Positions 52,145 to 63,400 of a stretch of 64,000 nt of DNA are shown piece after piece. The stretch covers positions 1-64,000 of the forward strand of contig NZ_JBNCAN010000001.1 of NCBI RefSeq assembly GCF_049808615.1, read 5' to 3'. The notes beneath the pieces were generated by a model. That model was not told the DNA's origin. It saw only the letters and a list, made by a program, of their open reading frames with translations, and searched no databases. A program made the translations under genes and the position numbers. The number at the start of each line of letters is the position of its first letter. Within the stretch, counting starts at the first letter, position 1. Source of the DNA: Modicisalibacter sp049808615 (GTDB taxonomy: Bacteria > Pseudomonadota > Gammaproteobacteria > Pseudomonadales > Halomonadaceae).

Positions 52145-53524
52145 TCAGCATTCGATGGTATTGACCGCCAGACCGCCGCGGGAAGTTTCCTTGTACTTGT
52201 CCTGCATGTCGCGTCCGGTATCGCGCATGGTGCGGATCACCTTGTCGAGGGAGATGAAATGTTCACCGTCGCCACGCAGAGCCATCTGGGCGGCATTGAT
52301 CGCCTTGACCGAGGCGATGGCGTTACGTTCGATGCAAGGCACTTGAACCAAGCCACCCACCGGGTCACAGGTCAGGCCGAGATTGTGCTCGAGCCCGATC
52401 TCGGCGGCATTCTCGACCTGCTCTGGAGTGCCTCCCATGACCTCGGCCAGTCCGGCGGCGGCCATGGCACAGGCGGAACCGACTTCGCCCTGGCAACCGA
52501 CCTCGGCCCCAGAGATGGAGGCATTCTTCTTGCACAGAACACCCACGGCACCCGCAGCCAATAGGAAATCGACCAGGTCACGCTCGCAGGCGCCAGGCTG
52601 AAACTTCATGTAATAGTGCAGCACCGCTGGAATGATTCCCGCTGCCCCATTCGTAGGTGCGGTGACCATGCGATCACCGGCGGCATTCTCTTCATTGACC
52701 GCCAACGCAAAGACATTGACCCAATCCATTGCCGAAAAGGTCGAGGTGATCAGGCTCGGGCTCTCTTCGACGGCCTGCAAGCGCTGGTGAAGCTGCTTGG
52801 CACGGCGTCTGACGTTGAGCCCGCCGGGCAGCACGCCCTCTTGCTGCAGGCCATGTTCGACACACGCATGCATGGCCTCCCAAACCCGCCACAGCTCACT
52901 GCGTATCTCATCCTCGCCACGCCAGACCTTTTCATTTTCCAGCATGACCTCGCTGATACGCATATTGTGAGTGCGGCACTGCACCAATAACTCTTCAGCG
53001 TTATTGAAATCATAAGGCAAAGTCGTTGTGTCGGTATCCAACTCCCCCGCCTGAGCTTGTTCATCATCGATGACGAAGCCTCCGCCCACCGAATAGTAGG
53101 TGTTGCAGTAAAGCTCGTCGTTGTAGCCATGGGCGATCAGGCGCATGGCATTGGGATGATGCGGCAGGTTCTCCTCAAACAGCTGCATGTCCCGCGCCCA
53201 TACGAACGCCACCGCCAGACGACCATCCAGCATCAATGTCTGGGCCTCGAGCAACTCCTCGATACAGGGATTGATGATTGCCGGGTCGATGCTGTCTGGG
53301 CGCTCTCCCATCAGGCCCATGATGATGGCGCGATCGGTACCATGGCCAATGCCGGTGGCGGATAACGACCCATAAAGCTGCACCTCGACGCGAGCGACTC
53401 GCTCGAGCATGTCTCGCTCACGTAACTCCTCGACGAAGTCGTAGGCAGCCCGCATTGGGCCCACGGTGTGCGAGCTGGAGGGACCGATGCCGATCTTGAA
53501 AAGGTCGAATACGCTGATAGCCAT
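52145..53524 (-). CDS. sdaA: L-serine ammonia-lyase (serine dehydratase)
   Basis: 459 residues of the iron-sulfur SdaA family, both alpha and beta parts in one chain. N-terminal FKIGIGPSSSHTVGPMRAA; the middle KKNASISGAEVGCQGEVGSACAM; and CDPVGGLVQVPCIERNAIAS with the 4Fe-4S cysteines. It converts L-serine to pyruvate and ammonia. In betaine users it lets glycine carbon reach central metabolism after serine formation. A leader hairpin lies upstream (53551-53575), and a LysR gene diverges from it. GAGGAG precedes the ATG. Confidence 0.94.
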   Translation of the reverse strand: MAISVFDLFKIGIGPSSSHTVGPMRAAYDFVEELRERDMLERVARVEVQLYGSLSATGIGHGTDRAIIMGLMGERPDSIDPAIINPCIEELLEAQTLMLDGRLAVAFVWARDMQLFEENLPHHPNAMRLIAHGYNDELYCNTYYSVGGGFVIDDEQAQAGELDTDTTTLPYDFNNAEELLVQCRTHNMRISEVMLENEKVWRGEDEIRSELWRVWEAMHACVEHGLQQEGVLPGGLNVRRRAKQLHQRLQAVEESPSLITSTFSAMDWVNVFALAVNEENAAGDRMVTAPTNGAAGIIPAVLHYYMKFQPGACERDLVDFLLAAGAVGVLCKKNASISGAEVGCQGEVGSACAMAAAGLAEVMGGTPEQVENAAEIGLEHNLGLTCDPVGGLVQVPCIERNAIASVKAINAAQMALRGDGEHFISLDKVIRTMRDTGRDMQDKYKETSRGGLAVNTIEC

Positions 53525-53550
53525 GACATCTCCTCGTCGGTGAACTTTCG

Positions 53551-53575
53551 AAGCCGATCCCTTGGGATCAGGCTT
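53551..53575 (-). other. hairpin in the sdaA leader
   Basis: AAGCC and GATCCC (53551-53561) pair with GGGATC and GGCTT (53564-53575) around TT, with one bulged base, giving an 11-pair stem. It ends 26 bases upstream of the sdaA ATG. It does not resemble a glycine riboswitch. A weak leader structure or attenuator is possible. Confidence 0.35.
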
Positions 53576-53649
53576 ACTAAAGCCCTCTGACTCAATTGGG
53601 GTTTTGATCCTAGACTGCAGCCATAATGAGCGCCAGGCAATCGAAAATA

Positions 53650-53690
53650 TCTGACTATCGCTTTAGAATAACTATAGTGAAAAGATCAGA
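53650..53690. promoter_or_regulatory. candidate LysR binding site between sdaA and the LysR gene
   Basis: ACTAT (53654-53658) and ATAGT (53674-53678) are complements, with outer TCTGA (53650-53654) and TCAGA (53686-53690) also complementary. The dyads are short, but the position in the 258-base divergent gap suits a LysR-type box. The assignment is tentative. Confidence 0.3.
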
Positions 53691-53782
53691 CATCGCGCCA
53701 GGCACCATTTGTAATTCAAATATGGGCATAAATCCCTTTCTTTTATTGATGCACTTAACGACTACTAAACTGTTACTAAATT

Positions 53783-54709
53783 ATGAACCGTTCTCTCAAT
53801 GGACAAACCCATGCCTGGCTAAAGGTTTTCGCGGTCAGCGCCCGACACCTCTCTTTTACGCGCGCTGCGGAGGAGCTACATGTCACCACGGGTGCGGTGA
53901 GCCAGCAGATCAAGCAACTCGAGGAGCGCCTGGGATTCAAGCTGTTTCGACGTCTGCCCCGACGATTGGAGCTGACCGATGAAGGCCGTCGCTTGTCCGC
54001 CGTGGTGGATGAGGCGTATCAATCCGTGGGCCAGGAAGTGCGCCGTCTGCGTAGCGGTGTCATGAGCGGCATCCTGCGCTTGCGCTCGGTGCCCTCCTTC
54101 CTCGCCAAGTGGGTAATGCCGCGACTGCCCCGGCTACAGGCGCGCTTCCCGGACATCGAGCTGCGCATCATTGCCGAAGACAGCAATATCTCGCTCCGCG
54201 AAGGCGAGTTCGACCTGGCACTGGATCTGAACGATGGTCGCTACCCGGGCTTTCACATCACACCGTTGATGGATGAGGTGATCTTCCCGGTCTGCGCGCC
54301 ATCGCTGCTACGCGGAAGACCCCCACTCGCTCGACCCCAAGACCTCGCCTGGTATCCACTTCTACACGATGTCACTGCCTGGCGAGGCAGCCACGACTAC
54401 GCCGAGTGGGAGCACTATCTACAAGCCATCGAGGCGCCGCGACTCAATTTGCGCCGCGGTTATACGTTCAACCGCAATCAACTGACCATGGACGCCGCCA
54501 TCGCCGGCATGGGTGTAGCCATTGCACGGCGCACCCTGATCACCAACGAATTGAAGACCGGTGCGTTGATCGCACCGTTCGCGCAACGGGTCGCTACCGG
54601 CAAGCGCTACGGCATCGTCTACTCCCAGGGCGCTCTCGACGACCGGCGCGTCCGAGTGGTGCACGACTGGATCGTCGAGGAGGCCGAGCGGTCCGCGCCA
54701 AGTGAATAG
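53783..54709 (+). CDS. LysR-family regulator, GcvA-like
   Basis: 308 residues. The N-terminal winged helix (LSFTRAAEELHVTTGAVSQQIKQLEERLGFKLF) has the TTGAVSQQIK recognition form common in GcvA/DsdC-type regulators. The C-terminal co-inducer domain runs from about 95. It is divergent from sdaA and probably regulates it, perhaps in response to serine or glycine. The ATG at 53783 lacks a strong Shine-Dalgarno; TTATGAACCG precedes it. Confidence 0.88.
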   Translation: MNRSLNGQTHAWLKVFAVSARHLSFTRAAEELHVTTGAVSQQIKQLEERLGFKLFRRLPRRLELTDEGRRLSAVVDEAYQSVGQEVRRLRSGVMSGILRLRSVPSFLAKWVMPRLPRLQARFPDIELRIIAEDSNISLREGEFDLALDLNDGRYPGFHITPLMDEVIFPVCAPSLLRGRPPLARPQDLAWYPLLHDVTAWRGSHDYAEWEHYLQAIEAPRLNLRRGYTFNRNQLTMDAAIAGMGVAIARRTLITNELKTGALIAPFAQRVATGKRYGIVYSQGALDDRRVRVVHDWIVEEAERSAPSE

Positions 54710-54776
54710 CGCAAGAACTCCTGGAAAGTCCCGCTTGATGTGATGCCACTTCGCGACTCGACCATACCCAGACGCA

Positions 54777-54805
54777 AACACCCGCAAGCAAGGCTTGCGG
54801 GTGTT
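54777..54805. terminator. 13-bp hairpin between the LysR gene and rpoD
   Basis: AACACCCGCAAGC (54777-54789) and GCTTGCGGGTGTT (54793-54805) are perfect complements around AAG. The T-run is short on either strand. It lies between the convergent LysR and rpoD genes, 68 and 45 bases from their ends, and may stop transcripts from both sides. Confidence 0.6.
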
Positions 54806-54849
54806 CGTGAAATAAAGTACCGAAGCCTCATCAGGCTTGCGAGAACGAT

Positions 54850-56706
<1,857 letters not shown>

Positions 56707-56906
56707 AGAGACCCTATCTCGATGAAGAGGAATGAAACACCCGGATAAAACCGGCGATGAAGATTCGATTAACCGGAAATTATAGCGGCTAACAACACCA
56801 ACCCACCAGTATTTTGCTTGCACCCTTATCCAGGTATGTTAATTTGATCTGTTGCGCTTTCTATCATTGCCTCTAGATGGTGGCAATTGGCCATATTTCA
56901 ACCCGC

Positions 56907-58763
56907 TCACTGTTTGCGTGCGCCATTGCCTTTCAGCATCATCAGCAACTCCATCAAGCGCTGTTTCTCTTCCTTGGATAGTTTTTCGCCGCCTTTTTCC
57001 CTGGCCAGCAATGTATCAATCTCGTTTTGCGGGCTACAGCGCGATAAACGCTGCTGAAAATAGCCCACCAACCCATCCAGCTCGGCTGCCCTGGCGGCCC
57101 GCGGTATCAATAGCTCGCGCTTTGCCAATGTTTCCAGGCGACCACCTTCACGGGTTCCGTGAAAGTGCGCCAGCAATACTTGGGAGCTGCGGTAGCGCCC
57201 TGCGCGCAACAAACCAATGACCTCTCGGCAGAGCGCGCCGTCGTCTTCATCAGCGCACCAATCCAGGTTTTCCGGTAACCGCTCTACCAATTCTGGCTCA
57301 TATATCAGCAACTGCAAGGTACGTGCCATGAGACTCAGCGGCTGCTCCCCACGTTCACGTTGCCGCCCGGGCGGTACCGAGGCGCCCAGGGGGGCATCAT
57401 CAGGCCTCTCATTGGCCGCTGCGTCAGCTTCTTTTCCAGCCTGCTCTTTGGGACTCTCCCTGGCCCGCAACAGCGCGTGAAAGCGGCTTTGCTCGACACC
57501 GGTACGACTCGAGAGCTCGCGCAATAACAATGACTTGAGCACGCCATCCGGGAGTTGCTCCAGCGACTTGAGCACGCTACTCACGAAGCGCTCACGATCC
57601 TCTATATGCTTGAGGTTGCGTCCTTGGGACGCCTGCTCAAAAAGAAACTCTGATAAAGGGCTGGCGCAGGTGATACGGTCGGTGAACGCCTCCGGCCCCT
57701 CACGGCGCACCAGAGTGTCTGGATCCTCGCCCTCGGGCAGGAACAGGAAACGCGCCTGACGCCCATCGATCATCTGCGGCAACACGGTATCCAGCGCGCG
57801 CCGTGCGGCCTGACGTCCTGCATTATCGCCATCGAAGCAGAACACCACCTCGCCCACCAGGCGAAACAAGCGATTGAGATGATCTTCACTGGTCGACGTT
57901 CCCAGGGTAGCCACGACGTTACGGATGCCGAACTGAGCCAGGGCTACCACATCCATGTAACCTTCGACGATCACCAGACGTTCAAGCTGCCGATTGGCCT
58001 GGCGCGCCTCATAGAGACCATAGAGCTCACGCCCCTTGTGAAATACCGGTGTTTCCGGCGAGTTGAGGTACTTGGGTTTGGCATCGCCCAGCACGCGGCC
58101 GCCGAAGGCAATCGTTCGCCCCTTGAAATCGCGAATCGGAAACATCACCCGGTCGCGAAAACGATCGTAACTACGCCCGCTATCCTCGTGTTGCACCAGC
58201 AGACCGTATTCGACCTGTACCGCTTCCGAAATACCTTGCTCAGCAAGATGGCGCTTGAGCGCATCCCAGGCATGGGGCGCGTAGCCGATGCCGAAATCCT
58301 TGAGCACGTCTCGTGATAAGCCGCGGTGCTCCAGATAGTCGCGAGCCGCCTGACCCTCGCTCATTGGCAGGCGTTCACGAAAGAAATTCGCCGCCAGTTC
58401 GAGCAGATTGACGCCTTCGCGACGTTTTTTCTCCCGCGCCTGAGCCCGGGGATCGTCGGCGCCTTCCCGGGGGACTTCGAGTCCCTGACGCGACGCCAGT
58501 TGCTCCACGGCCTCGGGAAAACGCAGGTTGTCGTACTCCATCAAAAAGCGCAGGGCCGTACCATGCGCGCCACAGCCGAAGCAGTGATAGAACTGCTTGT
58601 CCTGGCTGACGGTAAACGACGGCGACTTTTCCTGATGAAAGGGACACAGCCCTGAGTAGTTACGACCCGCCTTCTTCAACTGCACCCGTTCGCTTACGAC
58701 CTCTACCACGTCGACACGGGCAAGTAGATCGTCGATGAACCGTTGCGGAATTTGACCGGCCAT
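56907..58763 (-). CDS. dnaG: DNA primase DnaG
   Basis: 618 residues from the ATG at 58763 (MAGQIPQRFIDDLL). Zinc ribbon with Cys40, His43, Cys61 and Cys64 (LCPFHQEKSPSF and HCFGCG), then the catalytic TOPRIM domain (VIVEGYMDVVAL and FCFDGDNAGRQAA), and the C-terminal DnaB-binding helical domain at about 450-610. It makes RNA primers for replication. It lies between rpsU and rpoD in the macromolecular synthesis operon, behind an internal terminator at 58831-58860. Confidence 0.97.
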   Translation of the reverse strand: MAGQIPQRFIDDLLARVDVVEVVSERVQLKKAGRNYSGLCPFHQEKSPSFTVSQDKQFYHCFGCGAHGTALRFLMEYDNLRFPEAVEQLASRQGLEVPREGADDPRAQAREKKRREGVNLLELAANFFRERLPMSEGQAARDYLEHRGLSRDVLKDFGIGYAPHAWDALKRHLAEQGISEAVQVEYGLLVQHEDSGRSYDRFRDRVMFPIRDFKGRTIAFGGRVLGDAKPKYLNSPETPVFHKGRELYGLYEARQANRQLERLVIVEGYMDVVALAQFGIRNVVATLGTSTSEDHLNRLFRLVGEVVFCFDGDNAGRQAARRALDTVLPQMIDGRQARFLFLPEGEDPDTLVRREGPEAFTDRITCASPLSEFLFEQASQGRNLKHIEDRERFVSSVLKSLEQLPDGVLKSLLLRELSSRTGVEQSRFHALLRARESPKEQAGKEADAAANERPDDAPLGASVPPGRQRERGEQPLSLMARTLQLLIYEPELVERLPENLDWCADEDDGALCREVIGLLRAGRYRSSQVLLAHFHGTREGGRLETLAKRELLIPRAARAAELDGLVGYFQQRLSRCSPQNEIDTLLAREKGGEKLSKEEKQRLMELLMMLKGNGARKQ

Positions 58764-58830
58764 AGGCAAAGAAGAATCCGAAAGACGTAGACAGGGGCTG
58801 CTTACCAAAACGACAGGCAATGTTTGTCTA

Positions 58831-58860
58831 CAAAAACAAACGGCCACCGGATGGTAGCCG
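58831..58860 (-). terminator. internal rpsU-dnaG terminator/attenuator
   Basis: On the minus strand CGGCTACC and GGTGGCCG pair (58853-58860 with 58841-58848, one G-T pair) around ATCC and run into TTTGTTTTTG. It lies 42 bases after rpsU and before dnaG. In E. coli a terminator at this position lowers dnaG expression relative to rpsU, and the same is likely here. Confidence 0.8.
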
Positions 58861-58901
58861 CTTGGCATCCCTCTGGGGTAGCACGCTACCCCCAGTACGG
58901 A

Positions 58902-59117
58902 TCAATACAACCGTTCGAAACGCTTGTGCTCACGCTGCAACTTCTTGGCGTGACGCTTGACTGCTGCTGCAGCCTTACGCTTGCGTACTGCAGTCGGCTT
59001 TTCATAGTTCTCGCGACGACGTACTTCGGACAGCACACCGGCTTTTTCGCAGGAACGCTTGAAACGACGCAAGGCGACGTCGAACGGCTCGTTATCGCGT
59101 ACTTTAACAGAAGGCAT
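58902..59117 (-). CDS. rpsU: 30S ribosomal protein S21
   Basis: 71 residues, the family length (MPSVKVRDNEPFDVALRRFKRSCEKAGV to RFERLY), with the basic C-terminal helix KRKAAAAVKRHAKKLQRE. It is part of the small ribosomal subunit near the anti-Shine-Dalgarno end of 16S rRNA. The ATG at 59117 has AGGTGAG upstream. It is the first gene of the rpsU-dnaG-rpoD operon, divergent from tsaD. Confidence 0.98.
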   Translation of the reverse strand: MPSVKVRDNEPFDVALRRFKRSCEKAGVLSEVRRRENYEKPTAVRKRKAAAAVKRHAKKLQREHKRFERLY

Positions 59118-59279
59118 TAAGCACTCACCTACCTTGAAATCATGAGTTCGGTTTGACGTGCATATGGAGCGCCGTTGGGCATCGCGACTGCCCGCTTGCA
59201 TAATGGGCAAACGACCAACGCAAATGCAAAGAGTTCTTAACGACCGCTGGACGCACGACCCAGTCTTACAGAGCGAAGT

Positions 59280-59308
59280 ATTCTAGTCGTCGGCATGGCG
59301 CTTTGCAA
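59280..59308 (-). promoter_or_regulatory. sigma70 promoter of the rpsU-dnaG-rpoD operon
   Basis: On the minus strand, TTGCAA (59303-59308) and TAGAAT (59280-59285) are separated by 17 bases, a near-consensus pair. Transcription would start near 59273, leaving about 155 bases of leader before rpsU. A second, weaker pair (TTGCAT and CATTAT, 18 bases apart) lies closer to rpsU. Confidence 0.6.
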
Positions 59309-59388
59309 ATCGATTTGCTCCACCCCCTGCCGACAACGAACCAAAAGCCTTACCATAAGCGCCTTCAAGAATCGACGAGCCAATCATC

Positions 59389-60417
59389 ATGCGCGTACTG
59401 GGGATAGAAACTTCCTGCGACGAAACCGGTGTCGCCCTCTACGATACCGATCGCGGCCTGCTGGCGGATGCACTCTATAGCCAGATTGCCATGCACGCCG
59501 AGTATGGCGGTGTGGTGCCGGAACTGGCCTCCCGTGACCATACCCGCAAGCTATTACCGCTGATTCAGGAAGTGCTCGATGATGCCAAGCTCACCCGGCG
59601 TGATCTCGATGGCATCGCCTATACCGCCGGTCCCGGCCTGGTAGGCGCCCTGATGGTGGGCGCCGCCACAGCCCATGGTATGGCCAAGGCACTCGATATA
59701 CCGGTGCTGGGGGTGCATCACATGGAAGGCCATCTGCTCGCGCCCATGCTCGAGGACGAAGCCCCCGAGTTCCCCTTCATCGCCCTATTGGTCTCCGGCG
59801 GGCATACGCAACTGGTCGAAGTCGGCGGCTTGGGTCAGTACCGGCTGCTGGGGGAGTCCGTGGACGATGCCGCCGGCGAAGCCTTCGACAAGACCGCCAA
59901 GATGCTCGAACTGGCCTATCCCGGTGGGCCCGAGGTAGCGCGACTTGCCGAGCAAGGCGATCCAAAGCGCTTTCGCTTCCCGCGACCGATGACCGATCGA
60001 CCCGGGCTCGACTTCAGCTTCTCGGGACTCAAGACCCATACCCTGACCACCGCCAATGCCCTGCGCGAGGCGAACGAACTCGACGATCAGGGGCGCGCCG
60101 ATATCGCCCGGGCCTTCGAGGATGCGGTGGTCGATACCCTGGTGATCAAGTGCCGTCGGGCGCTGGACCAGACCGGCCTGAAGCGCCTGGTGGTCGCCGG
60201 CGGCGTCAGTGCCAACACGCGACTGCGCGAACGCCTGGGCATCGAAGTGCGCAAGCGCGACGCGCGTGCTTATTACCCTCGCGGGCGTTTCTGTACCGAC
60301 AATGGTGCAATGATTGCCTATGTGGGTGCCCAACGCTTGCTTGCCGGAGAGCGCGACGACAGTGCCATGAAGGCGGTACCGCGCTGGCCGCTGGAAAGTC
60401 TTAAACTGCCTGCTTAG
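59389..60417 (+). CDS. tsaD: tRNA threonylcarbamoyltransferase subunit TsaD
   Basis: 342 residues: the ASKHA-fold catalytic subunit that, with TsaB and TsaE, adds threonylcarbamoyl to A37 of ANN-reading tRNAs. Features include LGIETSCDETGVALYD at the N-terminus, the metal-binding HHMEGHLLAP, and GGVSANTRLRERL with the nucleotide-binding region. It is divergent from rpsU, the order seen in many gammaproteobacteria. Its last 17 bases overlap the convergent helicase gene in antisense. Confidence 0.97.
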   Translation: MRVLGIETSCDETGVALYDTDRGLLADALYSQIAMHAEYGGVVPELASRDHTRKLLPLIQEVLDDAKLTRRDLDGIAYTAGPGLVGALMVGAATAHGMAKALDIPVLGVHHMEGHLLAPMLEDEAPEFPFIALLVSGGHTQLVEVGGLGQYRLLGESVDDAAGEAFDKTAKMLELAYPGGPEVARLAEQGDPKRFRFPRPMTDRPGLDFSFSGLKTHTLTTANALREANELDDQGRADIARAFEDAVVDTLVIKCRRALDQTGLKRLVVAGGVSANTRLRERLGIEVRKRDARAYYPRGRFCTDNGAMIAYVGAQRLLAGERDDSAMKAVPRWPLESLKLPA

Positions 60418-63400
60418 CTGCCAACGGATGGCTTTTGATTCGTGGCAAGACGACTTCCCAACTGGCGCATCGCATGGCATTACGATACGACTCTTCTCCG
60501 TCCTCCGCGTAGCGAGTGACGATGGCCTCCACCTCGCAATGAGCCGGCTTCCAGTCAAGATGAAAAGCCTTGGCAGTGCGCCCCAGGATCCGGCCTTGCC
60601 GGTCACGAATCAGATAACGATCTCCCGAGAAATCCAGGCGCAGAGCATCGCCGGGCCGCGCCTCACGAATAGCGTGATGGATGCTTGCCTGCTCGCTCTG
60701 GCGCCCCGCGTAGCCGAGATCGATATCCTGCATGCCAAGCAAACGATAGCGCACGTCCAAAGAGGGATCATGGCATCCCTGGAATGGGCGCCTTTCAGCA
60801 CATTCAGCCACATCACGCGTAAAGATGTTATCCGAGCCGTAGGCACAGAGCGTCAGGGTCTCTTCGGCGCGGGTCATGGCGACATAGTAGAGGCGACGCT
60901 CCTCAGGCAGTTGGTCGAGGCGCTGGTTCCAACCACCATCGAGGACCACCACATGACGAAACTCGAGTCCTTTGGCGGCGTGCACGCTGCCCAGGAAAAG
61001 GCCTGGGCGCGGCTGCTGACGCATGTCGTGAGCATAGTCGTATAGCCAATCGACCAGAGTCTTGGGTGCCAGGCGATTATCGCCGAACTCGCCCAGGAGT
61101 TGCGCAAAGGCGGTCTCGAAAAAGCATCGCCATGACCCATCCAGACTCAGGGATTTGAGCATGCCAGGCAATTGAACTAGTTCCAGAGTCGCTTCATCCC
61201 CGGCACCCAAGCACCTGACCACGTCGAGGAATTCGCGCTGGCGAGTCAGAGGTGCGGTGCCTTGCTTGTCCGCTGCGAGAAAATAGTCCACATGCTCGCG
61301 CTCGCACCAGGCCTGTAACGGCCAGAGACAGCGATGGGTACGAGCCAATACGGCGCAATCCTGCCAGTCGTCGCGGCCTTCCAGGGCAAGTAGACGGCGA
61401 AGCTCCCCAAGCGCCGCCTGGGCCTGCAAATTACCGCTCGCGCTATCTTCCGGTGGCAGCGTCAGGCACAACACCCGCCCCTTGCGCTGATTATCCAGGT
61501 TCTGCCAGCGACCGGTAGCGGAAAGCTCTTCACGTCGAGCATCGACGCGTACTGGCTGCCTGGCTTTCATGCGCGCCGGATTGCACTCGATCAGATGATT
61601 GGCAGCCTCGATGATCGCCTTGCTGGAGCGGTAGTTTTCGATCAAATAGCTGGTAGAGGCCTGATATTCCTCGCGAAACTGTTCGATATAGCGATTGTTG
61701 CCGCCCCGCCACTGGTAGATGTTCTGATCGTCATCCCCCACGGCGAGAATGCATAGCGCCTGGTCATTGTCGCTGTGGCGTTTGGCCAGGCTGCTAACCA
61801 GATGATACTGACGCTCGTCGATGTCCTGGTATTCATCCACCAGGATGTACCGATATCCTCGCAGCAGACGCTCGCGCAGATCATCCTCGCCATCGAGGAT
61901 ACGCTTTCCTTCCAGAAGTGCCGCAGCCTCCTCGAGCAAGCCATCCAGCTCATCCTTGGCGATCGTATCGCGCCGCGTAAAACTAACGCCGGTCAAGCGC
62001 ATGGCCATGGCGTGGTAGGTGAGCACAGTCAACCCATAGGCTTCGTTGCCTACCAGTTCAAGGAGCCGTTGGCGAATCTCATTGGCGGCGTGGCGATTGA
62101 AGGTCAGCGCAATGATGCTACTGGCGGGAATACGCCGCACGCGTAACAAATAGGCGACGCGATGCACCACCACACGGGTCTTGCCGGAGCCTGGGCCGGC
62201 GAGGATAAGACGATTGCCATCCTCCTCGTCGGTAACGATGGCTTTTTGTGTGTCGTTGAGTCCACCGACGATGGCGTGCCAGGAAGCTTCACTGGTAGCC
62301 AGCTTGAGCACGCTCGTCTTGCCCGCGAAATAGTGCCGAAGAAAATCCTGCTTGGTTTCCTCGAAATAATGGCGCACCAACTCTAGCGCCCTCGAGATTT
62401 CCTTGAGCGCAACTTCCGCATACTCTCGCATCACATGCACTTGGATGCGCTTTTCCCGGTAATGCTCGTCAAGCCTTTGATAATCCTTCTTGAGATAGTT
62501 CTGCTGCTTTTCGCGGTTGATTTCCAACGTCATGGCACGACGCATCACGGTCATGCCGTGGTTGAGGGTCAGCACCTCCTGTTGATGAAGGTAGAGCAGC
62601 ACATGCTCCAGAGAACGACGCCGCTGATCCGGCTTTATGGTGGCGTTGAGATGCAGATCCTTGTCGATCAGTTGCAGCAACTCGCCGAAAGTGGTGCGCA
62701 CCAGCAAATCCTTGCCACGAGCGTCGTCGGGTAGCTTGCCCACAAGGAAAGGCATCACCACTCCGGCGAGATCACGACGCTTCTCTCCTAGTTTCTGGAC
62801 CTGCCACCAGGTATAACCACCGCGGATGCGCAGCTTGAGATAGTCTCGGTTGATCTGGCGCAGCTCTATGCTGCTGCGCTGCTGGCTATCGCCGTCTCGG
62901 TCCTTGGCCAGGCTGCGCAGCAATTGCAGAAGATGCAGGGGGAGCAGGTCTTGTCTATCTGTTCTATCCCGCAACCGTGCGGTCAAGGCAACCAACGCAA
63001 TATCCTGCCAACCGCCCTGATCCGCATCGGGGGCCTGCTCGCGGAGTTCGTCGATCAGCGCCTTCTCCAGGCTCAGGGTCTTATCGAGCCGAGCACGCGC
63101 GTGTCCCGCCACCTTGTGACGCAAATAGATCGTCAGCTGGGTGTCATTCTCAAGCAGATTGAGCTGTTCGAGCTGTCTCAGTGCGGCACTCACTTCCTCG
63201 GAAGAGCGCCCGGTCAGGCTCATGAGATGGTCGGTATTGATGCGTTCATCCGCTTCCGCCTCGTACAGATAGCGCAGGATGACCAGAAACTCCTCTCTGC
63301 GACGCTGGGATAGCTTGGCCTTGTTCAAGCGCAGCTCGGCTTCCTCACGAGCCAAGGTAAGTCGAGCGGGAAAGATCCGCGTATGGTTCTCCTCCCGGCG

